DNA of 64,000 bases from JADJPO01 sp046330955 (GCA_046330955.1 JAXLRT010000008.1:62001-126000), one strand, 5' to 3'; positions 16,963 to 27,363 are shown, numbered from the stretch's first letter. Program-made: numbers and translations. Notes: generated by a model not told the origin, from the letters alone.

Positions 16963-17795
16963 TCGACGCGTACCTGCTCGCACTGCGCGCCCGGCTGTCC
17001 TGGCGCGGCGACGTCCAGGACATCGTCGACGAGGTGGCGGACCACCTGTACGAGCACGCGGAACACCTTGTGGCACAAGGTGCGTCGCCACACGACGCCG
17101 CACGGCTGACCCTGGAGCGGTTCGGGGACCTGGGCCTCGTCGCTCGGGCCTTCGCCGAAACGGCGTCCGGCGCCCTCGCGGTGCCGACCCGGTTCACCCG
17201 CCGCGCCGGCCACGCCGGTCTGGCGGCCGCCGGTGCGTGGTCGCTGGCCGTCGTGGCCGGTGCCGTGGGCGGCCATACCGACCTGCTCGTGCCGTGGAGC
17301 ATGCGGGTCTACGTGGCGTGGGTGGCACTGCTCGCGCTGGCCCTGACGCTGACCACGGCCATGCTCGCCGGCGTGCTCGCCCGCACCGGTCGGTTGCACA
17401 CCCGGCGCGGGCGGATCGCGGTCGGCTTGGGCGTGCTGGCGACCTCGAGCATGATGCTGTTCGGCTGGGCGATCACCGTGGTGGCCGCCCTGTACGCCGT
17501 CGGCGTCCTGATGACCCAGACCGGGGGCGCCGGTGACGCCCGACGGCTGGCGCGACCCCTGCTCCTGCTCGGCGTATGGCCGCTCGGCGCGCTGGCGGTG
17601 ACGGTCCTCGACCGGTACCCGGTCGGCCCCGTCGACGAGTACGGCGACCACCCCTCGGTCTGGCTCGGGGCCTTCACCGTCTGTGCCCTCACCACGGCGC
17701 TGGCGGTCGGCCGGGTCGGCCTTCTCCTGCGGGCCGAGCCCGCCGCCGACATCGGTGGCGACCCGAGCGACCGGCTCGAGCCGAGCAGTGCCTGA
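16947..17795 (+). CDS. HAAS/permease-prefix-domain membrane protein
   Basis: This 282-residue protein starts at ATG 16947, inside the end of padR. Residues 1-75 form the soluble helical HAAS-type domain (LIDAYLLALRARLSWRGDVQDIVDEVADHLYE, GASPHDAARLTLERFGDLGLVARAF). Five or six membrane helices follow (LAVVAGAVGG, VAWVALLALALTLTTAMLAG, MMLFGWAITVVAALYAVGVLM, LLLLGVWPLGALAVTVL, LGAFTVCALTTALAVG). Such proteins are typical PadR partners; their biochemical role is unknown. It overlaps the next gene by 8 bases, making a three-gene operon. Confidence 0.85.
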   Translation: MATDLIDAYLLALRARLSWRGDVQDIVDEVADHLYEHAEHLVAQGASPHDAARLTLERFGDLGLVARAFAETASGALAVPTRFTRRAGHAGLAAAGAWSLAVVAGAVGGHTDLLVPWSMRVYVAWVALLALALTLTTAMLAGVLARTGRLHTRRGRIAVGLGVLATSSMMLFGWAITVVAALYAVGVLMTQTGGAGDARRLARPLLLLGVWPLGALAVTVLDRYPVGPVDEYGDHPSVWLGAFTVCALTTALAVGRVGLLLRAEPAADIGGDPSDRLEPSSA

Positions 17796-19365
17796 GCGGT
17801 CGCCGTGCGGTCGGCGTCGGACCGCGCGAAGGCGGCTCACGGCAACCCTTCCCGTGGCCGCACTCATGGCGGGCACCCTGCTGTCGGCCTGCGCCGCCTC
17901 CGCGTCGGGCGACGGGCCGTCCCCCAGCGCCGGCACTCCGCTGACCGGTCCCGGACTGACCCCTGCAGGCTGCACGGACGCGGCGAACTGGGCAGCGACC
18001 GCGGTCGACGCCGCACGCCGGGCACTCCTCGACATCCAGTGCGGCGTCCTGCGCGTGCCCCGCGACCATGCAGACCCTGCCCGGGGGTACCTGGACCTGG
18101 CCGTCGAGCGGGTGCGCTCGGCCCGTCAACACGACCGGATCGGTGCGCTGCTGCTCAACCCTGGAGGCCCGGGCGCCTCCGGGGTCGACCGCATGCCCGA
18201 CTGGGCCGGCTGGATGTCGGAGGAGCTGCTCGAGCGTTTCGACCTGGTGACGTTCGACCCGCGCGGGACCGGCTCGTCCTCGCCGATCGACTGCCCTCCC
18301 TCGCCGTCCGAGGCAGCGAACGCCCCGCTACCGGACGTACTGGACGACGAGGGCTTCGCGCAGGGCCAGGCCAATGCGGCGGCCTGGGGGCGCACCTGCG
18401 TGGCCGCGCTGGGCGACACCGCCGGACAGTTCGGGACCGACACCGCGGCGCGCGACCTGGACCTGCTCCGGCAGGCCGTCGGAGACGACCGGCTCACCTA
18501 CGTCGGCTGGTCCTACGGAGCCCGCCTGGGCGCGCACTACGCCCACCTGTTCCCTGATCGGATCCGGGCGCTCGTCCTGGACGCACCGCCCCATCCCACA
18601 GCCGCCTGGGCGGATGCGATGACCGCACGGATCGAGGGGTTCGAGGCGACCCTCAGCCGTTACGTCGCCGACTGCCCCCAGCGGGACACCTGCGGCCCGG
18701 CGCAGATGCAACCACGCGCCGTCCTGGACCGGGTGGTGGCGAAGGCACGCGAGCACCCCATCCCCAGCGGCCGACCGGCGGGAGACCCGCCGGCCACCTG
18801 GGACACCGTCCTGCGGGGCGTTCTGGCCCACCTGGCCGCACGCGAGCTCTGGCCCCTCCTGGACGCCGCACTGATCGAGGCCGACCACGGCGACTCCGGC
18901 TCCCTCTACGACCTGATCGACGCCATCGACGGCCACTCGCCGACCCATCCCCAGGCAGACGCCACAGACGCCCTGGACGTCATCCTCTGCACCGACTCCC
19001 CAGCCCCCGCCGACCTCACGGCACTGCGCCGACGGGCGCGAGCCATCGAGGCCGCGAACCCCTCGTTCGGCGCCCTGGGCGCCTGGTGGCTGTTCGCCTG
19101 CTCGACCTGGCCGGGCCCACGCACACCCCTCCCGGCGCCGACCACCACCACGACCGCACCCGCGCTCGTGATCGGCTCACCCCACGACCCCGCCACGCCC
19201 TACGCCGGGGCAGTCGCCCTCGCCGACCTGATCGGACCGAACGCCCGACTCCTCACCTCGGACGTCGACGGGCACACCTCCTTCGGACGGTCACGATGCG
19301 TCGGCACTGTTGTGACGCGGCTGCTCCTCGAAGCCAGGCTTCAGAGCGCCACGCGATGCGACTGA
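17788..19365 (+). CDS. Secreted lipoprotein alpha/beta-hydrolase, tripeptidyl-aminopeptidase-like (TAP/SlpD type)
   Basis: The protein has 525 residues from GTG 17788, overlapping the upstream stop. A basic N-terminus and hydrophobic stretch end in the lipobox LLSAC, so it is an exported lipoprotein. The alpha/beta-hydrolase fold follows: LLLNPGGPGASGVDRMPDW (oxyanion region), FDLVTFDPRGTGSSSPIDC, then the nucleophile elbow GWSYGARLGAHYAHLFP with the catalytic Ser. The C-terminal TAP-like domain carries PHDPATPYAGAVALADLIG (acid) and DGHTSFGRSRC (catalytic His). The family hydrolyses N-terminal tripeptides or related small peptides outside the cell. It is co-transcribed with the PadR/HAAS pair. 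Confidence 0.9.
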   Translation: MPERSPCGRRRTARRRLTATLPVAALMAGTLLSACAASASGDGPSPSAGTPLTGPGLTPAGCTDAANWAATAVDAARRALLDIQCGVLRVPRDHADPARGYLDLAVERVRSARQHDRIGALLLNPGGPGASGVDRMPDWAGWMSEELLERFDLVTFDPRGTGSSSPIDCPPSPSEAANAPLPDVLDDEGFAQGQANAAAWGRTCVAALGDTAGQFGTDTAARDLDLLRQAVGDDRLTYVGWSYGARLGAHYAHLFPDRIRALVLDAPPHPTAAWADAMTARIEGFEATLSRYVADCPQRDTCGPAQMQPRAVLDRVVAKAREHPIPSGRPAGDPPATWDTVLRGVLAHLAARELWPLLDAALIEADHGDSGSLYDLIDAIDGHSPTHPQADATDALDVILCTDSPAPADLTALRRRARAIEAANPSFGALGAWWLFACSTWPGPRTPLPAPTTTTTAPALVIGSPHDPATPYAGAVALADLIGPNARLLTSDVDGHTSFGRSRCVGTVVTRLLLEARLQSATRCD

Positions 19366-19503
19366 CGACACGAATCCCCTCCCGGGCCGGCAAGAGCCCG
19401 GATGACCTTCCCGGGTGTCGGCCGCGTCAAACGCTGGGCCCGAAGCTCAACGATGGGCGCGGGCGGGCGGACGGCCGCTCCTCCCTGCAGTTCACGTCCT
19501 CGA

Positions 19504-19612
19504 GATCACGTTGAAGATCACGTTGAGGACTTCCGACATCCTTCGAGATCACGTTGAGGACTTCGCCCGCGTCGACCCGTCGGAAACCTTCAACGTGATC
19601 TTCAACGTGATC
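19504..19612. repeat. 109-bp palindromic intergenic repeat, copy A
   Basis: The unit GATCACGTTGA occurs in direct orientation at offsets 0, 12 and 43 and inverted twice at the far end, giving a 23-bp terminal inverted repeat (GATCACGTTGAAGATCACGT plus TGA). A second element of identical length and architecture lies at 46091-46199. Both are followed by ATG. Copy A lies 138 bp after the peptidase gene, just outside the tRNA island. Function is unknown; a palindromic intergenic repeat of MITE or REP type is likely. Confidence 0.8.
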
Positions 19613-19652
19613 ATGCCCGCCACGGCTTCTGCCGCCCAGCCGACCCACGAAG

Positions 19653-19687
19653 AAGGCCCCGACCCGGCGCGAGCCGATCGGGGCCTT
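19653..19687 (-). terminator. Hairpin that would follow the ancestral tRNA-Arg gene
   Basis: AAGGCCCCGA (19653-19662) pairs with TCGGGGCCTT (19678-19687). It lies 20 bp beyond the partial tRNA copy in the direction of tRNA transcription, so it is most simply the original terminator of tRNA-Arg, now 13 kb from the intact tRNA because of the island insertion. Confidence 0.65.
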
Positions 19688-19707
19688 GTTCGTCGCTGTC
19701 TCAACGA

Positions 19708-19750
19708 GCGCGCCCGAAGGGATTCGAACCCCTAACCTTTTGATCCGTAG
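19708..19750 (-). repeat. att site: partial tRNA-Arg duplicate
   Basis: The sequence is identical over 43 bp to 32979-33021 and covers the tRNA 3' half from the anticodon arm to the acceptor end. It diverges immediately after CCGTAG, so the rest of the tRNA is missing and this copy is not a functional gene. Confidence 0.88.
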
Positions 19751-19865
19751 ACCGCCGCACAATCGATGCACCGCGGGCCGCTGACCAGTGACAACGCGGT
19801 CGCATAAGCGCTGGAACGCTCTGGGTGGGGCGTTCGTGGGGTGGGCCCTGGCGCTCGAGAATCGG

Positions 19866-21107
19866 TCACGCCCACAGCGTGGCGATGGGCAGTGCCCAGA
19901 TGCGCTCGGCCAGCTCGAACGGCTGAGGGCCGGTGTGGAAGAGCACGCCGCGGACGAACCGGTTGCCGAGCTGGTCACGAAGCCACAGCAGGTGCCGGGC
20001 GTCGGCGCGGCTCGGAGCGGTTCCTGCCTTGATCTCGATGCCGACCAGGCGTCCGGCGCCGAGGTCGAGGACGAGGTCGCTCTCTTGGCGACCGGCCTCG
20101 GTGCGCAGGTGATGCAGTCGCGCCCGGGGGTGGAACAGGTCCACCTCGGGGCGCAGTTGGGCAGCGACGAAGGTGTCCAGGATCCGGCCGAGCAGATCCG
20201 GGTCGGCCAGGACCGCGGCCTGATCGATCCGCGCCGCCGCCATGGCCAGGGCAGGATCGGCCACATAACGCTTGGGACGCTTGACCAACCGGGAGATCCG
20301 GTTCGACGCCCAGGCGGGCACGAGATCGAGCAGGAACAGTGCCGCAAGCAGACGGTCGTAGGCATCTGCGGTCCGCTTGTCGATCCCGGCCGCGCCGTAC
20401 AACGTCGCCTCCGTGGGCAACCCCGCCGTGGACAGCGCCAGCACCTCGAGATACCGGCGAAGCCTGACCGGGTCTCGAGCCTGCCCCGCCGCGGCGACGT
20501 CACGGGTCACCGCGTGCTCGACATAGGAGTCCAGCCACGCAGCACGCGCTCGCCCGGTCAGCCGCAACGCCGGCTCAGGGAACCCACCGGCGCCGGCGAG
20601 GGCCAGGTAGCCATCCAGATCCATTGGGTCGGCCGGCATCCGCACATCGGACAGGTCCCCGGATACGATGGCCTCGATCAGCCCTGGCCCTGCTCCGCCG
20701 CCGCGAATCTCCCGCTGCGTCAGACCGTGCAGGACGAGCCTGATCACCCGCCCCGTCCCTGGCCAGGTCGTCGACGTCAGCTCCGCCTCGACGCTGCCGG
20801 TCAGGAGAAACCGCCCAGGCCGGGGGCCATCGTCGACGGCTCGCTTCACCGCCCCGAGGATCTCGGGGACCTCCTGCCACTCATCGATCAGGACCGGTTC
20901 GGTGACCCGACGCAAGGCAGCATCCGGATCCGCCCTGACCACGGCCGCCGTACCGGGGTCATCCAGGCGGAGAACGTCCGCAGCCAGCCGGCGCGCACTG
21001 GTCGTCTTGCCCGCTGCCCGCGGGCCGGTGATCATCACGCTCGGAGCCGAAGCCAGCAGCTCCGCGATCAACGGATCCGCCAGGCGCTGCCGATAGGCCG
21101 TCTCCAT
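19866..21107 (-). CDS. AAA ATPase with DUF4143 nuclease-like C-terminus
   Basis: The protein has 413 residues from ATG 21107 (METAYRQRLADPLI); an upstream ATG at 21125 adds six residues. The Walker A motif is GPRAAGKTTSARRL near residue 30 and Walker B is PVLIDEWQEVPE. LLTGSVEAE is the sensor-like element. The C-terminal half carries the DUF4143 winged-helix and PD-(D/E)xK-like region (ESDLVLDLGAGRLVGIEIKAGTA). Such ATPases are common in genomic islands and toxin/antitoxin-like loci, with no settled function. The frame is intact, unlike most of the island. It is transcribed towards the island's left end. Confidence 0.88.
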   Translation of the reverse strand: METAYRQRLADPLIAELLASAPSVMITGPRAAGKTTSARRLAADVLRLDDPGTAAVVRADPDAALRRVTEPVLIDEWQEVPEILGAVKRAVDDGPRPGRFLLTGSVEAELTSTTWPGTGRVIRLVLHGLTQREIRGGGAGPGLIEAIVSGDLSDVRMPADPMDLDGYLALAGAGGFPEPALRLTGRARAAWLDSYVEHAVTRDVAAAGQARDPVRLRRYLEVLALSTAGLPTEATLYGAAGIDKRTADAYDRLLAALFLLDLVPAWASNRISRLVKRPKRYVADPALAMAAARIDQAAVLADPDLLGRILDTFVAAQLRPEVDLFHPRARLHHLRTEAGRQESDLVLDLGAGRLVGIEIKAGTAPSRADARHLLWLRDQLGNRFVRGVLFHTGPQPFELAERIWALPIATLWA

Positions 21108-21125
21108 GCAATCCACGATACACAT

Positions 21126-21528
21126 CTCACACGGCTTTCAATACCCTTTTCACGCACACCGAACTGCACTTTATACGCAGGCGCCGACCATGCCGTGGCG
21201 GAAGGGGCTCCCCCGCATCGCCACCCAGCCGACCACAGCATCCATGTGCGCGAGCTCGGCCATGAGCCCATCGAGAGCCGCCCCGGCTGTGCGGTGGCGT
21301 CGCGGGCGTGACTCGCTGGTCATGCTTCAGAGCAGCCCACCGGTCTGAGCGGCAACACGGCGCCAAGACCCAAGCGAAACGCTTGACGGACAACGGCATG
21401 TGCGGACGATGTCCGGCGGCTGGCTGCCGACTCGACGGACGTCCCCGCGGGGACGTTCTCGAGACACCCGGCGGCTGGATGTTGGAACCTCGGCCCGGTC
21501 GGCGGCATGACCGCGCGGCCACCGGCGC
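21126..21528. other. No gene recognised (island gap)
   Basis: About 400 bp between the ATPase start and the next pseudogene. The part nearest the ATPase (21125-21180) is AT-richer than its surroundings and may hold the ATPase promoter. No coding pattern, RNA or repeat was identified in the rest. Confidence 0.5.
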
Positions 21529-22112
21529 TCATCGGAAGGGCCACCATCGACGGCGTCGCGCGCGACCTCGTTCCCGAGATGCCCGAGCCTCGGCGCAACG
21601 GGTCGCGGGGTGCAGCTGGGCCGGCAATGAGTCCCTCACCTGATCGAAGGTGTGGATGAAGCGCCGCAGCTCTGTCTCGTACTGGTCTCGATTGAAGACG
21701 AGCGGCCCGGCGAACACGGAGTCCTCCCCGTCGTCGGTCTCGTAGTTCACGTCCCAGCCGAAGTCTCGCCAGGTCACTGCCGTCGGGGTCCACTCGACCC
21801 GCGCAGTCAGCGCACCACAGCCCAGGTCCCCGCACTCCGCGCATACGAAGATCGGGATGCGACCTTGGCCAGCTCGGGCGGCTGCTCGCCGAGCAGGACG
21901 TAGACGTCGTTCGGGATCCCGACCGGCCAGCTGTGCACGAAGACCGCGACGTTGTCGCCCACGACCAAGTCCGCCGACTCGTCGCCGGGCGCCTCGGTGA
22001 GGACCGCGCGCAACGGCCTCCCGTCGACCATGGGCTCCCAGAAGTGCAGTCCGTGACTCGCGGACTCCCCAGGAGCGAGGCTCAGGCGGTTCACCACCCG
22101 ACGATCCTCCAC
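21529..22112 (-). pseudogene. Frameshifted hypothetical protein with a Cys-rich knuckle
   Basis: The N-terminal part reads from ATG 22112 (MEDRRVVNRLSLAPGESASH, then SWPVGIPNDVYVLLGEQPPELA). The frame breaks near 21870 and continues one base off as GRIPIFVCAECGDLGCGALT, VEWTPTAVTWRDFGWDVNYE and RRFIHTFDQVRDSLP. A single missing base joins the two parts into one protein of about 190 residues. The CAECGDLGCG motif suggests a small metal site. The family is an actinobacterial hypothetical; function is unknown. Either decay or a sequencing indel explains it. Confidence 0.7.
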
Positions 22113-22237
22113 CCGCGGGAGCGATGGCGACGAGGGCGCGCGCAGTGCGGCATGAGCGACCGTTTGCGGAGGAGCAGCGCGGCGGGGAGCGGTGGCGGCG
22201 CGGCGAAGATGTCGGTGACCGATGGCAGGGTGACCCC

Positions 22238-23930
22238 ATGGGACGTGTGCCGTGGGCGGCTTTGGGCGGGGATGAAGTAGAGACGGTTCTGGCGAACTTG
22301 ATCTACAACTGGAAGGACCGCGCGGTCCGGATACGGCCCGACCGAGGCGATGGGGGCATCGACGTGCTCGTCCCCGCGGAGACGGTTCCGGAGACGTGGG
22401 ACATCTACCAGGTCAAGAAGTTCGCCGTAAACCTCAGCGCGAGCCAGAAGACGCAGATCGACAAGTCATTCCGCCGGGTCCTGCTGACGCTCGTGCGCCG
22501 CGGCGTGCCATTGCGCAACTGGTACCTCGTCACCCCGCTCGACCCCACGCTCGGCAATTTCATGGACTGGTTCCACACCGTCCCCAGTCGGGCCGTCGAG
22601 ACGCTGACCTCGGACATAGAGTTGGCCCTCACCGAGGAGGAGATGCGCCAGATCCAGGCATGGATAGACGCGCCGGGCCGGATCATCGACTGGAAGGGCG
22701 CCCCGTTCTGCGAGACCCTCGTCGCCGACTACCCCAGGGTCGTGGACTACTACCTCGAAGGCGGACGCGAACGTCTCCGGGACGCGGTCGCAGACCTGTC
22801 CAAGATGCTTCAAACGGATCACGACCTCCAGGCTCTCGACCGTGAAGCAGGCACCCCTTCAGGGCATGGGCCGGTGGCGTTGCTGGATCCGGGACGGCTG
22901 ACGGGACACCTTCAGCGACTCAGTCGGGTCCTGGACACGGATCCGCACTTCCGCTACGGGATTGCCCTGGACATCCGCTGCCCGGACCTGGCACCCGAGC
23001 CGGGTCTGGTGGCCGCAGCGCAACGGAACCTGCCGGACGGGCAGTGGCTGACGACGAAGATCTACGCCCGGTCAGCTCAGTCGCTCCAGGAGAGGCCTAT
23101 CCCTCTGGAGGTCAAGTTCACCTTCGATACGCCCGAGGACCGTGAAGCTCTGGACGCGTGGCTCGCCTACGGCAAACCGATCGAAATGGCCGCCACCATC
23201 ACCGCCGACCTTCCTGGCGGCCTGGCCATCAATGGTGGCGTCGGACGAGTGACGTTGATGCCGGCTGCCGGCGAGCAGACTGGGTTCCGCAGCCGGCAGC
23301 GCATCGTCAACCCCACCGGTGTCGTCCTGGCCGAGATCGGCCTCATCACCTCCACGCGACCGGGACGGAAGGGCAGGGGATATGGCACCACAGCACGGAC
23401 GACTCGGGCACGCTCACCGAGGAACTCCTCATCCCCGCCGATCCCAACGGGACCCCCAGGGCCGAGTTCACCCTCGCGACCCTCGCGGGCCGACACGTGA
23501 GCGCCGTCGTAGACGCCGTGAGGTCGCCAGCCACCTGACGGCACCCAACCGTCTCCACATCGCCAGAGAATTCCGCCCTTTCTACGACTTCGCGGCACCG
23601 GCCACGCGTGAGCGCCTCGCCGACCCCGCGCTCGCGCTCGCCGAGGACCTCGCCACCCTCCAGGCCCTCACCCCCGTCCCGATCATGATCCCTGACGACA
23701 GCGAGCTGACGGTCACGGTCGCCGCGACGATCTGGCGAGCCGCCGCCCTCGTAGCCGGGCACACAATGGTCGGCAGGTGGCAGCCATTCACCCCCTCCAG
23801 AAGGACGCTGGCCGTGAGATCGACCCACAGCGGCACTACATGCCTTGCTCCTCCCCTCGAACCCATCGCCGTCCCCCTCAATGGCCAGGACGTGGTGCTC
23901 GGCTGCGTGATGTGCGTACGTCTGTCGGCG
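22238..23930 (+). pseudogene. Multiply frameshifted Mrr-like nuclease-type protein
   Basis: ATG 22238 begins MGRVPWAALGGDEVETVLANL. The first 130 residues resemble the Mrr/PD-(D/E)xK restriction fold: DRGDGGIDVLVP followed by WDIYQVKKF (the D...QxK pattern) and QKTQIDKSF. The long middle region is uncharacterised. The frame shifts near 23365 (to GIWHHSTDDSGTLTEELL), near 23523 (to ASHLTAPNRLHIAREF), near 23785 (to LQKDAGREIDPQRHYM) and again near 23840 (to LAPPLEPIAVPLNGQD). Joined up, this is one protein of about 560 residues, possibly a defence enzyme, now inactive. The end coordinate is approximate. Confidence 0.65.
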
Positions 23931-23953
23931 CGGATCGCCTCAGTCTGTTCGCC

Positions 23954-24001
23954 GTCGTTCAGCGTGCCGATGTCGGCGTCGTTCAGGGTGCCGATGGTCG
24001 G
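23954..24001. repeat. Tandem 24-bp repeats at IS left end
   Basis: GTCGTTCAGCGTGCCGATGT (start of unit 1, 23954-23977) and GTCGTTCAGGGTGCCGATGG (start of unit 2, 23978-24001) are consecutive near-identical 24-mers. An inverted match lies at 27364-27385. They are likely transposase-binding sites. Confidence 0.65.
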
Positions 24002-24007
24002 TGTGGA

Positions 24008-24039
24008 GAAAGCCCGCCGTGTTGCGCGGCGGGGCTTTC
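24008..24039 (-). terminator. Hairpin after IS ATPase gene
   Basis: GAAAGCCCGCCG (24008-24019) pairs with CGGCGGGGCTTTC (24027-24039) with one bulge around a 7-base loop. It lies 56 bp beyond the stop of the minus-strand ATPase gene. Confidence 0.55.
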
Positions 24040-24094
24040 GGTCGGTTGCGTGGCGGCTGGGTCGGCTTGGTGATGGTGCCGATCTGGAGGGCGG

Positions 24095-24900
24095 TCAGTC
24101 GGTGGTGATCTCGGTGATGGCGGCCCGGGTGGCGTTCTCGTCGACGATGGCCTTGCCGGTGGCGTAGGTCGCGGTCAGGGCGTGGACGGCGAGGTTGTTG
24201 ACGGCGCGGGGGTAGCCGCGGCTGGTCTGGTGGATCAGGGCTGCGGCGTCGTCGGAGAACAGGGTGTCGTTGCGGCCGGCCAGGGCGAGGTGGTGGGCGA
24301 GGTAGGCGCTGGTCTCGGACGCGCTCATCGGGGTATTATGAGCAGCGCAGCGAGATGCGCTGGTCGAGGGCGGCCAGGACCCCGAGTTTCATCCGTGGCC
24401 GCCGCAGCGTTGGTTGCCCGACGAGCAGGGCGGCGAACGGCCGAGTCCATGTCGTGGTTGGTGAGCATCCGGATCGATTCCAGCTGGTTGTGTTCCAGGA
24501 GGTGGGCTTCGTCGATGATCAGGACCGGGGTCCGGCCGCGTTCGGCGGCCTCGGCGGCCAGGGCGTTGCCGGCTTGCGGTAGAGCGCGGCGGCGTGGAAG
24601 CGCTCGCCGCCGAGGGTGGTGACGATGTGGGTGTGGATGCCGCGGACCCCGACGGTGGGGTTGCCGAGGTAGATGATCGTGTGACGGGCCGGGTCCAACG
24701 ACGCGAGGGCGGAGCGGACGGCGACGGTCTCCGGCGCCGACCTCGCCGGTGATCACCCCGAGGGCTCGTTGGGTGATGCACCAGCTGATCCGGGCCACGG
24801 CCTCACCGTAGGAGGAGTGCCGGTGCAGCATGCCGGGGGCGAGGTCCCGTCGAACGGCATGGGTGAAACCGTAGTGGGCTTGCAGTCTCTCGATGCTCAT
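24095..24900 (-). pseudogene. ExeA/TniB-like transposition ATPase, frameshifted
   Basis: ATG 24900 begins MSIERLQAHYGFTHAVRRDL and continues SYGEAVARISWCITQRALGVITGEVGAG, where Walker A (GEVGAGKT in the family) is interrupted by a frameshift. Further on the parent frame is regained as TPVLIIDEAHLLEHNQLESIRMLTNHDMDS (Walker B DEAH), and after another shift as TSAYLAHHLALAGRNDTLFSD and TSRGYPRAVNNLAVHALTA. The family is the AAA ATPase that accompanies this DDE transposase, and the ATG overlaps the transposase stop (ATGA). At least three indels make it non-functional. Confidence 0.75.
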
Positions 24901-26391
24901 GCTTGCTCCTGGCGATCTGCGGGCCGTAGTCGGCTGGCTGTCGGTCTGGGCGGTGGTGAGGAGGTCGGTCAGGTCGAGCTGGCCGGGGATCTGTTCCGGT
25001 GCCTTGTGTCGGGCCTGGTCCGCTCGGGTCGGCCGCGGTGGGCTGGCTCAGGGCGGCGTAGTTGACGCTGGTCGCCAGGTGCTTCTCGTGGGCTGTGACG
25101 ATCAGGTCGAGGTAGTTGATGCCCGTCGCGACCGGCGCGGCGGGCTCGCTGCCGGCCAGATCGCTCGGGCCGGGCTCGGGATGAGCGTGGCGGGCGATCC
25201 GATACGGGACGGCGACGCCCATCGCCCGGCCTTGGTGGCGGACCTGGATGCGGGTCAGGTCAGCGGGTCGAACACGAGCTCGACCTGGCGTCCGACCAGG
25301 ATGTCCTCGACCTGGCAGGTGTTGAGTGCAACGCCACGGTGGCGTTCTTGCGGACCGTGCGGGTGGTCTCCCAGAGGAACGCCCGCCTGTGTCCGCCGGA
25401 GTCGGCAAGGCCGGGAGCTGGTCGCCCCAGCCAGCGGCCCAGCGCCCAGCGGGGCTGGCCGCCCCGAGTGCCGGGCCCGGTGATAGACCTGCTCGAGCCA
25501 GGCGCCGAACAACCGGTTCAGCTCCAGTAGCCCTTTCACCGGATCAACTGCTGGATCAGGTTCTGCCCTCGCAGGGGTCAGCTGGTGTCGCGATGGCGTC
25601 GGCTGACTGGCCGATCTCGACGAGGAACTGGTCGTTCACGGCTTCGAAGAATCGTTCGATCTTGGCTCTCGCCCTGCGGCCGGCCGGGGTGGAGTGGGTC
25701 AGCCGGATCCCGAGCTTGGCGCAGGCCCGCAGTAGCCAGGCATCGACGAACGCGCTGCCGTTGTCGACATACACGCTCGCCGGGACGCCGCGGGCGGCCA
25801 GAGCCGGGCGCAGCGCGCCGCCAACCGGACGGGGGTCCTCGGCGAACCCCCACCGGTGGCCGACCACGACCCGTGAATGGTCGTCGATGAACGCGAACAA
25901 GTAGGTTTTCCGGCCGCCGATCCCTCGGCCCATGCAGGGCATCCCCGGTCCACAACTCGTTCGGCCGTTCCGCCTCGAACCGCCCGAACACCGTCGACGT
26001 CCGTGTCGTTCAGGCGCCGGGGATCTGCAGGCCGGCGCGGTGGAGAAGTGGCGAAGCAGCGCGGTCTCCGACGGCGACCACCCGACTGCCCGCAGGATCC
26101 GGGTGATCTGCGCGACCGTGCGGGCCGGACGTTCGCGCTTCAACGCGATCGCCAGTTCCAGCACGGCCGGGTCGGTCCGGGCATACGGCGCCCGCCCGGC
26201 CGGGACCAGCGCGTCGAAGCCGCCACGCCGCCACCGGCGGATCCACCGGTCCAGATGACGACAAGAATACCGCACTACCCGGCCGGAGGGATCGATGTGC
26301 TCCTTCTCGGCCAGCGCCCGCCCATCCGGCCCCGCTCCCGCGGCGACAGGGCAGGGTCGGCGGCATCCCGGATCAACCCGTAGCGGAACAT
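24897..26391 (-). pseudogene. DDE-type integrase/transposase, frameshifted
   Basis: ATG 26391 begins MFRYGLIRDAADPALSPRER. The frame then alternates: EKEHIDPSGRVVRYSCRHLDRWIRRWRRGGFDALVP (helix-turn-helix), then the rve-type catalytic core with ELWTGDALHGP (first Asp), TYLFAFIDDHSRVVVGHRWG, SVYVDNGSAFVDAWLLRACA (second Asp) and KIERFFEAVNDQFLVEI (Glu). ELNRLFGAWLEQVYHRARHS and TRIQVRHQGRAMGVAVPYRI form the C-terminal region. At least five indels were seen. It was probably translationally coupled to the ATPase. Confidence 0.75.
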
Positions 26392-26589
26392 CCCCACTGC
26401 CCGGGGCCTGCTCCCGCCGGACGTTCTCCTCGTTCTCGGCGGCACTCACCCAACACGCTCCTGATCCAACACGGCTCGTAGCTCTACGACTGCTCGTGAC
26501 CGAGCCCCCGCAACTGACGCGCAGGCTCGAAAGTCGCTGACATGCAACGACTGCAGAGCATCCACGCCACCACCGTCCTGGCGTCAGGG

Positions 26590-27240
26590 TCAGTTCGTGT
26601 TGATCACCAACCGGTGAGCGAGGCCGGCCACGACGGCGACAGCAACGCCCCCGAGGTCGCCGCGCAGACACCTCGCCACGCCGTCACGACGCCGACGCCC
26701 TCGACGTTCGGACCGGCACCCAGCCGCCAGGCCGTCGCCTTCCATGCGCCGGTGATCGCGGTCAACGCGTCCACCCACCCCGATTCGCCGACCGGCGGGA
26801 CCAGGTCGACGTCCACACGGACCATGAGCGCGGTGAAGAACGAGCGGACCGTCTCCAACCGGCCAGCGAACCGGCGCGCAGCCAGCCGCGCACCGTCTCC
26901 CGCGCCCGCTCCAGCCGATCTGCGATCGAGCGATGACCCGGGTGCCTGCGGCGCGAGCGGCCAGCGCCGCCCCGATCACCTCGACAGCATCCGCCCGCCG
27001 CAGCAGGCACGACACCGGCAACAACACATGGGTGATGCCGCAGCCCGAGCACCGGGCCTCCGCCGCGGGCGGATCCGCAGCGCCGTCCCAAACCCGCACC
27101 GTCCGGGGCCCGAGCATGACCCCAACGGCTCAGCCCCTCGCCCCGCACCCCGGGCACGCCAACCCACCCCCGCTCCAGGGCGCCTCGACGTCCGCCGCGT
27201 CGACCTCTACCGTGACCAACGGTGCCTCCGTGCACCTCTG
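26590..27240 (-). pseudogene. DUF6431-like IS accessory protein, frameshifted
   Basis: Pieces in three frames make one protein: TEAPLVTVEVDAADVEAPWS and GGLACPGCGARG (zinc-ribbon start), then VRVWDGAADPPAAEARCSGC and GITHVLLPVSCLLRRADAVE with VIGAALAARAAG, then a helix-turn-helix part (ADRLERARETVRGWLRA), and VRSFFTALMVRVDVDL through HRLVINTN. The Cys pairs and the sequence around THVLLP are characteristic of DUF6431 proteins that accompany this IS type. The start is uncertain. It is non-functional as read. Confidence 0.6.
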
Positions 27241-27363
27241 CACGGCCCCCTGACACCGCCAAGTGTTCACACGGGAGGGCTGTCGCTCATCCGGACCATC
27301 CCGGACGTCGTCACGGTGACGGCGCCGACGAAGAAGGTCAAACCAACCCTATGCCCCGACCCG

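Noticed and set aside
19708..19750. A second tRNA-Arg gene
   Set aside because: Only the 3' part is present; sequence diverges after the anticodon arm, so it is an att duplicate.
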